64,000 bases of DNA from positions 6,214,345-6,278,344 of the forward strand of contig NW_004955501.1 of assembly GCF_000276665.1 (NCBI RefSeq), written 5' to 3'. The first letter of the stretch is position 1. Every line of letters begins with the position of its first letter. Positions 45,216 to 57,389 of this stretch are shown piece by piece. This DNA comes from Chinchilla lanigera. Its lineage: Eukaryota > Chordata > Mammalia > Rodentia > Chinchillidae. The notes beneath the pieces were generated by a model. It was given only the letters and a program-made list of their open reading frames with translations, searched no databases and was not told the DNA's origin. The translations under genes and the position numbers were made by a program.

Positions 45216-45539
45216 CTCTGGTTTTTCTAAGTTATTTTGTTGTGTAACTCCAGCCATCCAATCAGCCAGGTTCATTTCTAATTGCCTTACAATTGCTTAA
45301 ATGAGGAAAACTCTTTATATCTGACTGAAATCCCAGAGGTCTATTTTACTTGCATGAGACCTCAGTCTATAGAATCATCTGCCCCACCATGCCTTGCTGT
45401 AGCAGAGGCTCTCTCGGGGTGGCTGGACACATCCGTGTCTGATGACTCTGGAGGCTCAAGGGGCAGGCTCTCTTAGGTAGCTCTCCAGTACATTTAATAT
45501 TGCCAAAGAGTCTAACTTTTGGTTTTTAGACCAGAAAAA

Positions 45540-45603
45540 TTATATTTTTAAAAAAATTTATTATACCAATAGACACATTAACATTAATCTCCCTCAGTAT
45601 TAA
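45540..45603 (+). mobile_element. Mariner fold-back element, terminal fragment
   Basis: About 61 bp align with 43888-43948 at the left end of copy 1 ('aaatttattataccaatagac', 'cattaacattaatctccctc'). It stops at a small palindrome followed by a 22-bp tandem duplication (45617-45637 / 45639-45659). Confidence 0.7.
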
Positions 45604-46262
45604 TTGTTAAACAATTAATCCTCAAACATCATTTAAACAATCCTCAAACATCATTTAAAAAACATTTCACCTTATTTGTATCTAGTTGAAAGCAATACCA
45701 AATGTTTGGTTTCTGAAAGCGATAAGCAGAGACAGGGCAGGCAGACATCTGGAGATTTTACTATGCTCCTAAATTCAAAAAGATTTGAGAATCATGGTCT
45801 CAGATCATCCTAAATAAAATGCAAACTTCAAGAGGAGTTGTACAGAGGAGATCCATTCAATCCATGGCTTCCCTGACACCATTTAACAAGTATTTAAAGA
45901 CCAGCAGCTGTTTAGGAGCACACTGAACACAAAGCCTTTTACTGGCCAAGGCAAACTGCTGCTGTCTGGACACAGCAGCTAGAAGAGAGGATTCAAATGG
46001 GATCAAGCCAAACAAAAACCAGAACCTAACTCTCAGAAATTGAAAGCTGTCTGATAAAGTGATAACCCAATACCAGAAGGATTTGAATGCTCTGGTATTT
46101 TCAAGATGAGTTCATAAGTACACAAGCATCCCAAGTATTGTTTGTACTAGTAGCTTTACTTACCATAGTTCTAAAAATACTAGTTTGTCAGAACAATAAA
46201 ATGGAGAAAAGAAGTGAGGTCACAGGAAGACTTCCTGGTTACCTCCCTTTTAGAACAAAAAA

Positions 46263-46432
46263 GTGTCCTGGGTGTGGTGGCACATTTCCCTCTTCCCTGC
46301 ACCCGGAGACTGAGGCAAGAGGATCATCTCTAATTCAAGACCAGTCTGGGCTATATAGTTAGTGGAAGTCCAGCCTGAACTATATAATGAGACCTTTTCT
46401 CAAAAGGAGGAGGAGGAGGAGGAGAAGGAGGA
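46263..46432 (+). mobile_element. B1-type SINE with (GGA)n tail
   Basis: 'gtcctgggtgtggtggcac' start, quasi-duplication, and a tail converted to GGA/GAA units at 46404-46432. Confidence 0.82.
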
Positions 46433-47159
46433 AACATACAAAATGATATTAGTTTTGATTTCCAGAGAACTTGCATCTAAGTCAAATGGATTCCAGAAAT
46501 GAGTCATTGCATATGGAAATGAGGTGATCTCATTACGAATAAAGAGGCAAAGAATTGCTTGCTTGTTCAGATTTATCTAATTAGCACTGTACATTTATTA
46601 GTAATAATTTATTTAGTTCTATAAATTGGACACAGGGATAGGGCTTGTCTAGCCATGCTTCTTGGTGACATTCTGTGTAGAGACGGAGTGAACATCAATA
46701 TCTTTGTTGTAGACAGCATGCTGTCTCTCTGTCAGTCTCAGAGACCCTTTTAAGCTCCCCGGAGGAATGTTTCCCACACAGGATGACGAGACAGCACAGT
46801 ATTGTCTCAGGTCCCCATCACCGACCTGACCTAAACTTCCTTTGTGACCAAAATGAAGGCTCTGAGTCAAGGGATCTTCATGAAAAAGGGCTTCTCTGGG
46901 AAGAGAAGGGCATGAGAGGCTAGTGTACACTTAGAGGGAAAAGAGAGCAAGAGGCATCTGGGCTTCTTGAAAAGCAGTCTCTTAGAAGAGAGCCTAGGAC
47001 CCTCTGGGACTTAAGTTTGACCTTGGGCAGCCCTTATAGTTCCACTGAATTGTGTTTTAAGGTCTTTAAATGAACAGTGTTTAATCCCTGTTGGGTGCAT
47101 GGCACAGGCAAAGGATTTCTGGGGAAACAGAAAGCCTTGAAAGGAGTTATAATGAGGAA
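46433..47159. other. Intergenic stretch, no recognised feature
   Basis: No exon, RNA gene or repeat that I can support in these 730 bp. Confidence 0.4.
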
Positions 47160-47360
47160 TGGGCTGGGTACGGTGGTGTTATGTCTGTAATCCTGGCACT
47201 CTGGGAGGCTGAGGCAGGAGGATTGTTCAAGCTGAGCCTGGGTCATTTAGCAATTTAGCAAGACCCTATTTCAAAATAGAAAACAAAAACAGGCTTTGGA
47301 TATAGCTTGGAATAAAGTCCCTGGGGTCAATCCTCAGTGTGGAACAAAACAAAACAAAGG
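47160..47360 (+). mobile_element. B1-dID composite SINE
   Basis: B1 half ('tctgtaatcctggcactctg') joined by an A-rich linker to an ID half ('aggctttggatatagcttgg', 'ggggtcaatcctcag') with an (AAAAC)n tail. Confidence 0.83.
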
Positions 47361-50136
47361 AGAATGGGAATGGGTCCAGGAGCCTGCTGGGGAGGGAGGC
47401 TGGTGGCAAGAGCTTGGAGATGGAGCTGCAACCCAGGAGAGGTTAGTAAGTGGGAATGCTTTTGGTGGGTGCTGAGAATTTCACCAAATGTCATTGCTAC
47501 TGCCCTGATGTAGAGTTCCATCTTCCTCACTTGCTTGGGACAGAGATAGCTGAGCTCCCTTTTTTCTGGACAGGAAAGTAACCCCCTGGTCAGTCTGAGG
47601 AACTGAGGACATTGCTTCCATACAGTCTCCTAACTAGCTGTGAGGCAGCCCGGAAGAAAATGCAGAAGGTGTCCTGTAGACAGCTGTGATTGGATGGCTG
47701 TCAGCAGTCTTGTGTGTGGCCAGGGAAGGTGATCTCTTGCGACCCAGGAGCCAGAGCTGGAGGCTGAGGCGGAGGACAGACTTTGGGAGTTCAGGGCTGC
47801 TTAGGAGGAGGTGCAATGGATGGAGGGTGGAGGGGGCCAGAGAGTGATGAGTCTAGTACAGTATCTGTTCACAAAGCGTCACCTTTGAGTCACTGCTTCC
47901 CACCTCCAGAGTTAACAAATAAACCATCTGACTCACGATTTGAAATCCCCACATCGCTTAACTGCATGATCAACAGCAACAGAGGCCGCCAGGCCTCTCG
48001 GGCCACTGTTGATACAGTTCCTGCTTTCTGGGCTTCTACTTTGAGGAATCACAAAATACAGGGTAGAGCAAAAGTGTCAAAATGGACCTATGGAACCAGA
48101 AATGCTGGACCTTACCCAGAACCTCAGCCACTTGAAAAAAGAAATCTTCCAAAGTTCAGTGATCCCTCTGACTCTTAGAGCTAACTAAGTTACTGTTTTG
48201 GAAATTTTTAGAGCTTTAGGAATTTGGGGGAGGTACACCTGCCCCTCACTTGGAGTGTAAGAAGGAAGAGCCGTTCAGTAAGTTGAGCAAAATCAGTACT
48301 TCTCTCTCTTCAACCTCTGCATAAGATTGTAGTGTCACAAAACAATCAAAAGATATTTTTATCTTTACCCACAGCAAATTGTAAAGCTGCAGATGCACTA
48401 TGAAGATGAAGGTCTTGCAAAAGGTAACTATTTACAAGATGCACAGATGTGTGTAAAGTTCGTGGATAGGGAAGATAAAAATGGGATGGAGAGGCAGACT
48501 CAGTTTCTGGTGCCTGAATTACTCACCGTTAGTGACGGTGGTCCCACCCTGCACCCTGGCTCTCCCTGCAGGGTGCTTCTGATTTCTGCACTATCCCCTG
48601 CTGCCTGGAGCAACTGCCGTATCTCCTCCCTGCCTCTCCATCACATTCTTCCTTCCAGGGGATTACCAGCTCCTGGCTGGCTCTGTGAGGCCAACGTTGA
48701 ACCTGCCTTGGCCCTGCCCTTTCTGCTGGCTGATGACTCCCTCAATTCTCTTGCTTGTGGTGCTGACAGGAGCAGGCTGCGTTCACTTACCACCTACATA
48801 GTCTCCTTCAGCTGAATACTTAACTCCACTGGATTGCATGTAGGGAGAGTTGTTGATTCACCAAATGAAAATACAGAAAGTCCAGTTAAACTTGACTTTC
48901 AGGTAAACAATGAATAATTTTTATAGTATCATGATGTGCCATGTAACATTGAGATGTGGTTACACTAAAAAATTCTTATTTATCTAAAGTTCAAATTGAA
49001 CTGTCTTGTGTTTTATCCAGCAAGCTTCTTTTAGAGAACAGAGATTCCCAGTTTAGTTGCCTAATCCAGGAAATGTATTTTCTTTTAGAAAGAAGCATAG
49101 CCATAAAAAGAAGGGTGGGCTTCCTGTGTGCAGCTGTGCAGCCTGCCATGCAGTCTCAGCCACACACTGTTGTGAACACTTGAAACGGTATTAGCCTGAA
49201 CCATGGAAAAGCACTCAGTTTGAAGCCTTGGTGAGAAAGAGAAAGTAAACTATCTCATTCATAATGGTTACATGCTGAAATGATTTTGGATGCACTAGGT
49301 TAAAAAATACAGTTACAATTCATTTAACCTGTTTCTTGTTTTGAATGTGGCTACTAGAATATTTCAGACGACACAGGTGGCTTGCATTTGTAGTTCAGGT
49401 TTTACCTTCCAGTGGATGACACTGGCCCAGACTGAGCCAAGGTAGTGAGATGGAATGAACCTCAGATCAACAGCCAGGAGCCAGCCTGCCCAGAATGCAA
49501 GGGAAGCTCCTCGTTACAAGCTGATTGTGGCTGAGTGGTGTAGCTGGTACAGACTCCTTGAATGAAGTTGTCATATTTATTTTCCATGTTGACAACAACG
49601 TGCTGACAGTGGGATGCTTACACAATGATGAACTGTGTCGTGTGCCTCCTATTATGTTCACTGCCGGCTGTGGGATGATGGTGGGTTGGGGCATGGTGTG
49701 GGGACAGGACGGGCAGCTGGAGGAGGGAGGGAGTTGGGAAAGGGCCTGCCTCCTGGAAGCTTCTCAGAGTTGTTCTTTTTTTATTTCTTCTTTTGGTTTA
49801 TGATGCAAATTGATGGTGGCAGGGCAACTTTGACTATATTTGCTAGAAGCAGATGTCTGCATTAATTTAGAATTTTAGAGATTGAAAACCATAGAGTGTG
49901 GCACTGGGGAATATGGAAGAAGCCAATGAAAATTTTGTCAAACAAATTAAATCCCTGCAAATCCCCTGACTTCTGAAAATTATTTATAGAACTCAGTTCT
50001 GAAACTGGGACATCTTTTTATAACTGAAAATATTTTGAGATTTCAAAATTTAGATCTAGGATGTAAATTTTTGATATGCCTCTCCCCTCCCCCTAACATC
50101 TTCCTGAGGTTCCTGGAAAGTAAAGAAACATGAGTG
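47361..50136. other. Intergenic stretch, mostly unassigned
   Basis: Mostly unique-looking sequence. Open frames of up to 140 codons (for example 48393-48815 and 47783-48178, plus strand) have no identifiable product or splice context. A possible DNA hairpin (ATCAACAG...CTGTTGAT with inner AGAGGCC/GGCCTCT) lies at about 47967-48015. Confidence 0.4.
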
Positions 50137-50276
50137 ACCGGGTGTGGTGGCACACTCCTGTGATCCCAGCAAAAGGAGGCTGAGGCAGGAGGGTCACTCT
50201 GAGTTTGAACACAGTGTGGGCTACAAAAGTGAGTTCAAGGCCAGCCTGCACATCATATCAAGAGCCTGTCTGAAAA
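50137..50276 (+). mobile_element. B1-type SINE
   Basis: GACCGGGTGTGGTGGCACAC start, small deletion in the CCAGCACTTGGG segment, quasi-duplication, and 'gagcctgtctgaaaaa'. Confidence 0.87.
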
Positions 50277-50283
50277 AAGAGCT

Positions 50284-50342
50284 AGAGAGCGAGAGCGAGA
50301 GCGAGAGTGAGAGCGAGAGCAAGAGAGAGAGAGAGAGAGAAG
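50284..50342. repeat. (GAGAGC)n / (GA)n microsatellite
   Basis: Hexamer GAGAGC/GAGCGA units followed by pure GA, directly after the SINE tail and probably derived from it. Confidence 0.95.
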
Positions 50343-50884
50343 AGGAAAGAAACATTAGTGAACATGAAGCAAATGAAAATGCAGGACTTCCTAGAGGCCA
50401 AGCCTTGTTTGATAATAAAAGAACTTGGTCTTTCTCCAAGCTCCATTAAAAATCCGTATGCCAGCCATGTCAAACTGAAGAGTCAAACCTTGGCTGCAGG
50501 ATCTGCCATCTGTTAATTTCCATTTTTTTCTGCTTGATCTCTCCACCTATTACCCAGGTTGCCGCAGTGCCCTCCACAAATGGCATATCACTGGATCCTG
50601 AGATTATTACACTGAAGAGCTCAGATACTGGCACTCAGCAAAAAGTCCTATCCCTTATCAGCTGGCAAGCAGCCCTCCCACCCCTTCATCCTCCAGTAGG
50701 CATTACTGTCATTATTCTGAGGACTATCGTAGTACACGGCTGTTCAGCAAGAGAACTGTTGACACTGGCTGGTAGTACAAGGCATAGAACAGAGGTACAA
50801 GGGCTGTGTGCCAGATGACATCTGAGGAGAAGAAGAATGTGTCACTTCTTGAAGCCTTGAGATTTCAGGTCCAGAAGGGACTGA

Positions 50885-51730
50885 ATGTTGTGGTGGATTG
50901 ACACCCAGTGGTCAACTTGTAACACCCAGCTGAACTGACTAAGGGTGGTGCTGGGTGTGGGAGGCCCACCTGGGGATTGTTGCCCACAGCATAAGAGGCA
51001 CAACTGGAGAAGAAGAAAAAAGGCTGTTGGGAGCTGGTAGAATCTTTAAGGAGCTGTTGGTTTTCTTGGAGGAGCTTATCCTGCTGGCTTTCCTGATGAA
51101 CTTGGCTATTTTCATCCTCCAAGAAGATCAGGACCTTGTTGGTACTGAGAATGGCTTTGGTTCACTTTGGAGGAGCTCTGGTCCTCATTTTGAGCATTGC
51201 TTCCTGGCTTCAGAGGGGAAGATGGTGCTCTGCCAGTCGCCAGGAGAAGCTTGCTGTGTTGGCTTTCTTGATGGGAACTCAGCCATCTTGATCATCAGAG
51301 GAGCTCTGGACCTCACTGTTGCTGAGGATGGCTGTGGTACGTTTCAGGAGAGCTCTGGTTCTTCTGAGCATCACTTCCTGGCTCCAGTGAAGATCCTTCA
51401 GCCTGCTAACACAGATCCTTCATCCCACTGGCACAGTCTTTCTAGCTTCCACCACTGACCTTTGGGCCTTCTGAGCACAGATCTGTAAAACAGGCCTGCA
51501 TAAGATGTTGTTATGGGCTCTAGGTCTTCAGCTGAACTCATGCAGAATTATTGTGGGATCCAGGCCCTCAGCTGATTCTTTGGTCTTTAGGGTGTGGACA
51601 GATTTCCTGCACTCTCTTGTATATGATTCTTTGGGTGACTATTATAAATAATCTTATAAAATATGTGTCCTGTATTATATTGTCTCCTTCGCAAAACCCC
51701 AAACCAACACAAATGTGTAGGGTGAGTGGT
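50885..51730 (+). repeat. LTR-like repeat, copy 2, with internal tandem duplication
   Basis: Collinear with the copy at 10375-11015 but about 200 bp longer. An internal block is present twice here (about 51088-51218 and 51262-51396, roughly 174-bp period; each has 'ggctttggttcactttgg' or its counterpart, 'gagctctgg' and 'cacttcctggct' or 'tgcttcctggct'), while copy 1 has it once. Borders and target duplication are not resolved and the family is not named. Confidence 0.65.
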
Positions 51731-52289
51731 AGGTGATGACCAGGGAGTCTGGATGGGTGGGAAGGTCTTGCTGCTACCCTTCCCATGGGGAATTCTGGCT
51801 TGCCTAGAGAGGAGTCTGAAGCAAAGGTATTTGGCTTGGAGTTCTGACAAATGAAGCTGGACATTCTCAGGAAGCTTGTCATCCGTTGCGCTTGTCATCC
51901 CTGTCCTAGACCAATAGGAAGCTGAGGACATAATGCAACTGCCTAGATAGAGGTGTCAGGACAAATAATATTCAGAAGTCTCAGGCTCAGCTCACTAGAT
52001 AGCCTTTGTAAATGTCAAGTATTAGTGGATAGTTTCCTTTTCCTTGTTTACAACCTAATGCTGGGCTTGTTACTCATCCTTGCGTTTGCACTATTTTGGG
52101 ATTTAGCAATAGACGGTGCAATTTGTCATGGCGTGTTTGTGGGGGAGTGGCGGGGTCTGGCTCTTAACATAATGGCGGTGGTAGTGTTGTCTGCAAGACA
52201 GAAAAGGAGCGGAAGAACTCTAGGTGCTTGGGATCTCCAGTCTTGCTTAAGGCACAGGTGGACCAACAGGTACACTGGTGACAGGGAAG

Positions 52290-52560
52290 TAGATAATCAG
52301 TTCTGTACTGCTGCGTCATGAATCACCTCTAATCACCTCTAAATTAGCAATGCAAACAGCTGTATGTTATGCTCATAATTCTCTGTGTTAGAAACCTGGA
52401 AAGGGTGTGATGTGGATGGTTTGTCTCTGTCCCACATTGTGTGGGTCTCAGCTGGAAAGGCTGACCGGTGAGAATGATTTGACAGAAAGGGTGAGATTGA
52501 TCTGAAGGTTTGTCCACTCGTATATCCTGTTGGGCCTTAGTGAAGACCACTGGCCTGAAT
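52290..52560 (-). mobile_element. MLT1-like LTR fragment (tentative)
   Basis: 'ctgtatgttatgctcataatt' and 'gtgggtctcagctggaaagg' resemble the reverse complement of an old MaLR-age LTR. A perfect 10-bp tandem (AATCACCTCT twice) lies at 52321-52340. Confidence 0.35.
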
Positions 52561-54688
52561 ACCTACAAAGAGACTGGTGATACAGAAACATACAGCCCCA
52601 GGAATTCAGGATACCTCAGGACCACACAGCGGCTGGGGTCCAAGAACAAGAATCTCAAGAGAAGCAGGGGGAAGCTGTGTGTCCCTCTTTGACCTAACCT
52701 AGAAATCAGCATCACTTCTCCCACACTCCTTTCATGTAGAAGTCTTTTCCTCAGCTCAGGAGAGTTAGAAAGGCACAAGTCCCCATGCTCCAATAAAAAC
52801 AGAGTCATTCATAAATGTACGTGCTGTGATGTGAGAGTCAACCCAGAGTCGCAGTAAGAGCCCATTGTCACAAGCCTTGGCTAATTGATACATGTTCATT
52901 TGGCTTTCAATTTGTTAGTATTTTTTAATTTAATTATATGCTTAAAACATTTCTTATGGATTGTGAATTCTTAAACTACAATTACAGAGTTAACTTGCTC
53001 TTTTCTCTGCTTTTTGTGGGTGTTAAAATAAGAAAACTAATTCAAGGTTTCTTGAAAGTCTGTTGACAGCCAAATTTAAAAATGTAACAATCTGAGACCA
53101 AGGAGAAAGAAGAAAAGTATAACCAAGATTATAGAAAAATAAATTTAAATCAGAAGCTGGGCTAAATATAAAAAGGTGACTACTGAGACACTTTCAACTT
53201 CTCTTCTGTGGGTTACCAGAAAGGTAGGGAGCTGGAGAGAAGGAGAGTTCGTGCCTCCCACCACCAGGGAGGGAAAGGAGATACGTGACCTATTGCTAAA
53301 TTGAAGTTGTCTTTTTCTCTAAAGGTAAATTAGAAAATAAAAAAACAAACATCAATCTCTTTTCCCCCACCCCGAACTCTTTCTGTTTATAAGTATATAG
53401 TAAGAGGTTTTTCTCTCCCACGTTCCTACCTGTGTTAGTTTATTGCAAGAAATGTGTACAAGAATTGAAAAGTTCTGACTAGTCAATTTATAATGAACTT
53501 TCAACAGATTATTGTAGTTCTATCTCAACTTGGCCAATATCTTTAAGAGTGCACTCTGTTCTAAAAGTAATTGTGTGTCTGTCTTTTTTGTTTGTTGGTT
53601 TGGGGTATCTGAAGAAATTTTATTTTTCCTTTTATTTTTATCTGGCTCTTTTGGTCTCCCACATGAAAACCAGTTATCAGAGTTTTAGAAATAGCTAAGT
53701 CCAGTAAAAAGATTATAGAATGAGGGTCAAGAGACTTCAAAGTCACATGGGACTTTCAAATAGAAGTCTTAGAGTCTGAGAACATAAATGTTATGTATGA
53801 TTTAAACTGTGTGTGTTTCTATATATGAATCTTAATTTATATGTTCTATTTAGGTAACCTTATAGATAAGCAGACACTCATGATATTAGCTCAAATGCTT
53901 GTGATTCACATAGCTTAACAGCAGGCCAATTTAAATCAGTTGATCAGTATAAAGATATTTTAAAGATTGGTGACATGTTTCCATCCAGATTGGTAGATAA
54001 TCTAGATAACAAAGATAAGGTCCAAAATTAATTTCATAAATGCAGTGCTTATTGTCTGTGTGCAATAACTTATTAATTTTTCCTTGGTCAAAGATAATAT
54101 ACAAAATAGTTTAAAATGTTAACTGTTATGATGAGTCATCAAAAATAATTGCTAAGGTAATTAAGAGACGACCTGTGAATTTAGGGAACCATTAGACAAA
54201 ACTGCTCTCTGTAGGTGAAAGAACAGTTGCCTAGAGCAAAATTTGTCCATTTCCTCCACTGATGGTTGGCTGGTCCAGAGTTCCTAGGGTCTTATGTTGT
54301 CACACATAGTTATTAAATAACTATGGCATAATTTAGCTGGTTATAAGTAAAAGGTTAAGCTCTGTGTCTAAAGCAATAAGGTTTTCTGATTAGGATATCC
54401 TTGGTTAAATTTATATCTATTGGCTTTAATTAAATAAGCATTTTGTTCTTGTACAAATGAGATACACTTGTACTGGGGAATAAATCTATATGCAGTCCTT
54501 AATACTGTTTCCTAATTTATAAAGGTTCTAAAGATATCTTTTAATTCCTGTCAATACAGAATTGACAAGAATTCTGTATAAACCTGTTAAAAAATTCTAA
54601 ATTTAAGGTAAAACTTTAAGGTATAAAACTAAGTAAATATATGCAAAGACTTCCATATAGCCATGATTCTAATTATTGTTAATTTCAT

Positions 54689-55065
54689 TGCCTTAGTTAC
54701 TTTTCTTTTGTTGCTGAGAAAAATACCTGACACCCAAAATGAAGGAAGGAAAGGTTTATTTAGCTCACAGTTTGTGGAGGTTTCAGTTCATAATCAGCTG
54801 GCTCCAAGGCAGGGTGGCACATGGCAGAGGGGCAACAGTTCATGACAGCAGAAGACAGCAAAAACAACAAGAGCAAAAAGGGAGGAGTATGAAAGAAGGC
54901 TGTTCCTGTCCTTTATATTGTGTATAGGCTTCCCACCCTGTCTCATGCTCATAACCCCAACACTAGACAATGAATCAATCACAAACTCTAAATTCAGCCA
55001 CCTCTGAAAAGCACCCCCCATGACTATGTGAGGCTTTGGGAGACATGCAGACACAAACCATAACA
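54689..55065 (-). mobile_element. Solo ERVL-MaLR LTR inside the retroviral remnant
   Basis: Plus strand begins TGCCTTAGTTACTTTTC and ends CAAACCATAACA, as in the other MaLR LTRs here. Flanks TTCAT and CTCAT agree at four of five bases (5-bp target duplication). It entered after the class I provirus. Confidence 0.88.
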
Positions 55066-56954
55066 CTCATGGAATATTAAATAACTTTATGCTTTCTCCA
55101 GGTGTGTAGGTCTTTTTAAGATACAGGACTTGAGACATTTTATCATACTGATAACCCCCAAACTACAGTTGTTCATGATGGTGGACTTTTTCAGGTTTAT
55201 GTGATCATTATATACTTGTGTTATGATCATTTCATGTGCCTACACAGTTGTAACAATGTCACTATAATGATTAGAGATTAGGCATTAATAACTTTAATAA
55301 CATGTAAAATCTATAAAACACATGAGCACACTGTACTAAAATATGACTGATAATGAACAAATGATCAAAAGATAGCAAATTAGGTAAAAGTTTCTGTATG
55401 CATTTAATACCTTATAATTAGATAAAGATAATTGACTAAAGAGTCATTTTATACTAAGATAAAAATTTAGATGTTTTTCAGATATAATAACAGAAACGCA
55501 ATGGTTCTAATATAATGATGTTTTCATGATTGTGGTGATAATATGTTATGTTGTTCTCAACCTCAAGTTATCTCTATAAAACTTTATAGCTGTTATCTGT
55601 TAATAATCAGCAGGAATTCAACTTCTAAGACAACCATAGTTGATAAGGAACAACAGTTCCCGGGTCAGGGTCATACTATATATTTCAACGTGCTTACCAT
55701 CTAAATAAGATCATAAGATTAAACCTACTCTTCTCACAGCAATATTGGTTTAACTGATCTCCTGGGTGTTTAACAACTGAAGTTCAGGGACCAATGTAAA
55801 AATGTAATTGAACTAAGAGGACAGCTAATGTTTTGACCCTGGCCCTTCAAGCTCAACAAAGACCTAGGACAGTAGGAGAATTATCCTACAAGATCCTACA
55901 ACTTTAGTAAGTCAACCAATCTCCTGAGCAAGAAGATTGTTAGACCCCAAAGAACAGAAATCAACCAAAGTACAATGTACTAAAAAAAAAGGGTCACTAA
56001 AGACAAATATCTTCTATGCTGCCATAGGAAGCTATATGGTCAAACAAGACTGTGACCCATCCTGGTAGGTAACACTCACAGAGGAGCTAAGGCATACTAC
56101 ACATGGTCTCACAAATAACCCCTGGAAAGCCTTAGCTGGACCTTGATATTTGGCATAAAAAAGAGGTTAATTTTGATTAATACTAGCCACACTTTAACTT
56201 GGTCTTGAACACCTAGCAGAAAAGTATAATCAAAGGTATAAAATTATAGAAGTATAAACTAGACATAAACAGGGGCCTCCAATTGCTAATCCTTGCTGGC
56301 AGTTTCCAGCCAGACTGGGAGACAGGTCTAAGAGCCTGTTAAATTGTCCTTTCCATTCTAGTGCTTATGCTTTGGTCATATGTGCTTTAAGGTTTATTTA
56401 TTCTCGCCTAGAGACTTCCCTTACCAAACCACATGCTCCATCTTATACAGTTGACATGCTCCAGATGAAGGAACACAACAGAGAGAATGAAGTTCTGCTT
56501 GGAGAGTTTGAAGAAAAAGAGTACAAAGATATGAGAGGGGGTATTGTGAGAAACTGTGGCCTTGTCTTTTCTATCAAAGCATATGAACAGGAGTGCTTCC
56601 ATTTTAAACTTTATTTCACCCTAGGTTGCCCTCCTCCACCTCGTGTACCAGGGTTGCAGTTGTTACAGTTACAGAAATAGCTGCAGTTTGGGCTCTGGAA
56701 ACACCTCCTGCCAAGGACATTCAGTTCCTGGTGTCCCCAAACCCCCTTAGCAACCTGGCAAATCTTTAGGTTTTCCTCTTTTGAAATTCTCTATGAGTGG
56801 CCCCTTCCTCTTATTGAAGGCAAAAGAGTGTATTTAAAGGAGTATAGGAACTCCATTCTGAGACAATAGATGCAGGTGTTAGGCTCAGACTTAGCCACCC
56901 TACACCAATGGGGTAGGGAACAATTCCCCGTGAGTTTGATAACAGATGCTCACT

Positions 56955-57165
56955 CTTTCAAGCCAGGGGGTGCTGTGAGGGTAAAAAAATGGACTGTCCA
57001 ACCCCTGAATCCTCTCTGGAGAGGCCCATGAACTGTGATCCTAACAACTTCAGTTAGGATCTTCACTTCACTTCAGTTGTTAGGATCCCACCCCCACTGC
57101 AGCAAAGGTGGGTGAGATTGTCCTGGGATTCACTACAGTGGAGTGTGTCCCTGACTCATCAGTGC
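56955..57165 (+). pseudogene. Retroviral integrase C-terminal remnant
   Basis: Translation shows FKPGGAV.RVKKW, then LNPLW.GP, followed further on by TPTAAKVGGI. This spacing matches the C-terminal domain of gammaretrovirus-type integrases, which binds DNA. Two frame changes and an extra segment around 57037-57087 with a perfect 13-bp inverted repeat disrupt it. Confidence 0.65.
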
Positions 57166-57389
57166 CATGCAAGCTGATGACCTGGAAGGAGCAGACCACG
57201 GCCTCAGGAATACCATTGAAAGAGGACAGCCCTGTTCCAGTCCCTCTAGAGGCTGACTAGTCTGCCCATGGCAGAAGCCTGAGGCTGCTGCTGACTGCTG
57301 ACACAGATGGACTACATTCTTTTTGTGACTGACTACCTGCAAGGTACTGCCACCCCTTAGTCTCAATTAGATTTGGCTCTCTAGCCTTG

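Noticed and set aside
48393..48815. 140-codon plus-strand frame
   Set aside because: No recognisable domain, no splice or promoter context, and composition typical of GC-richer intergenic DNA.
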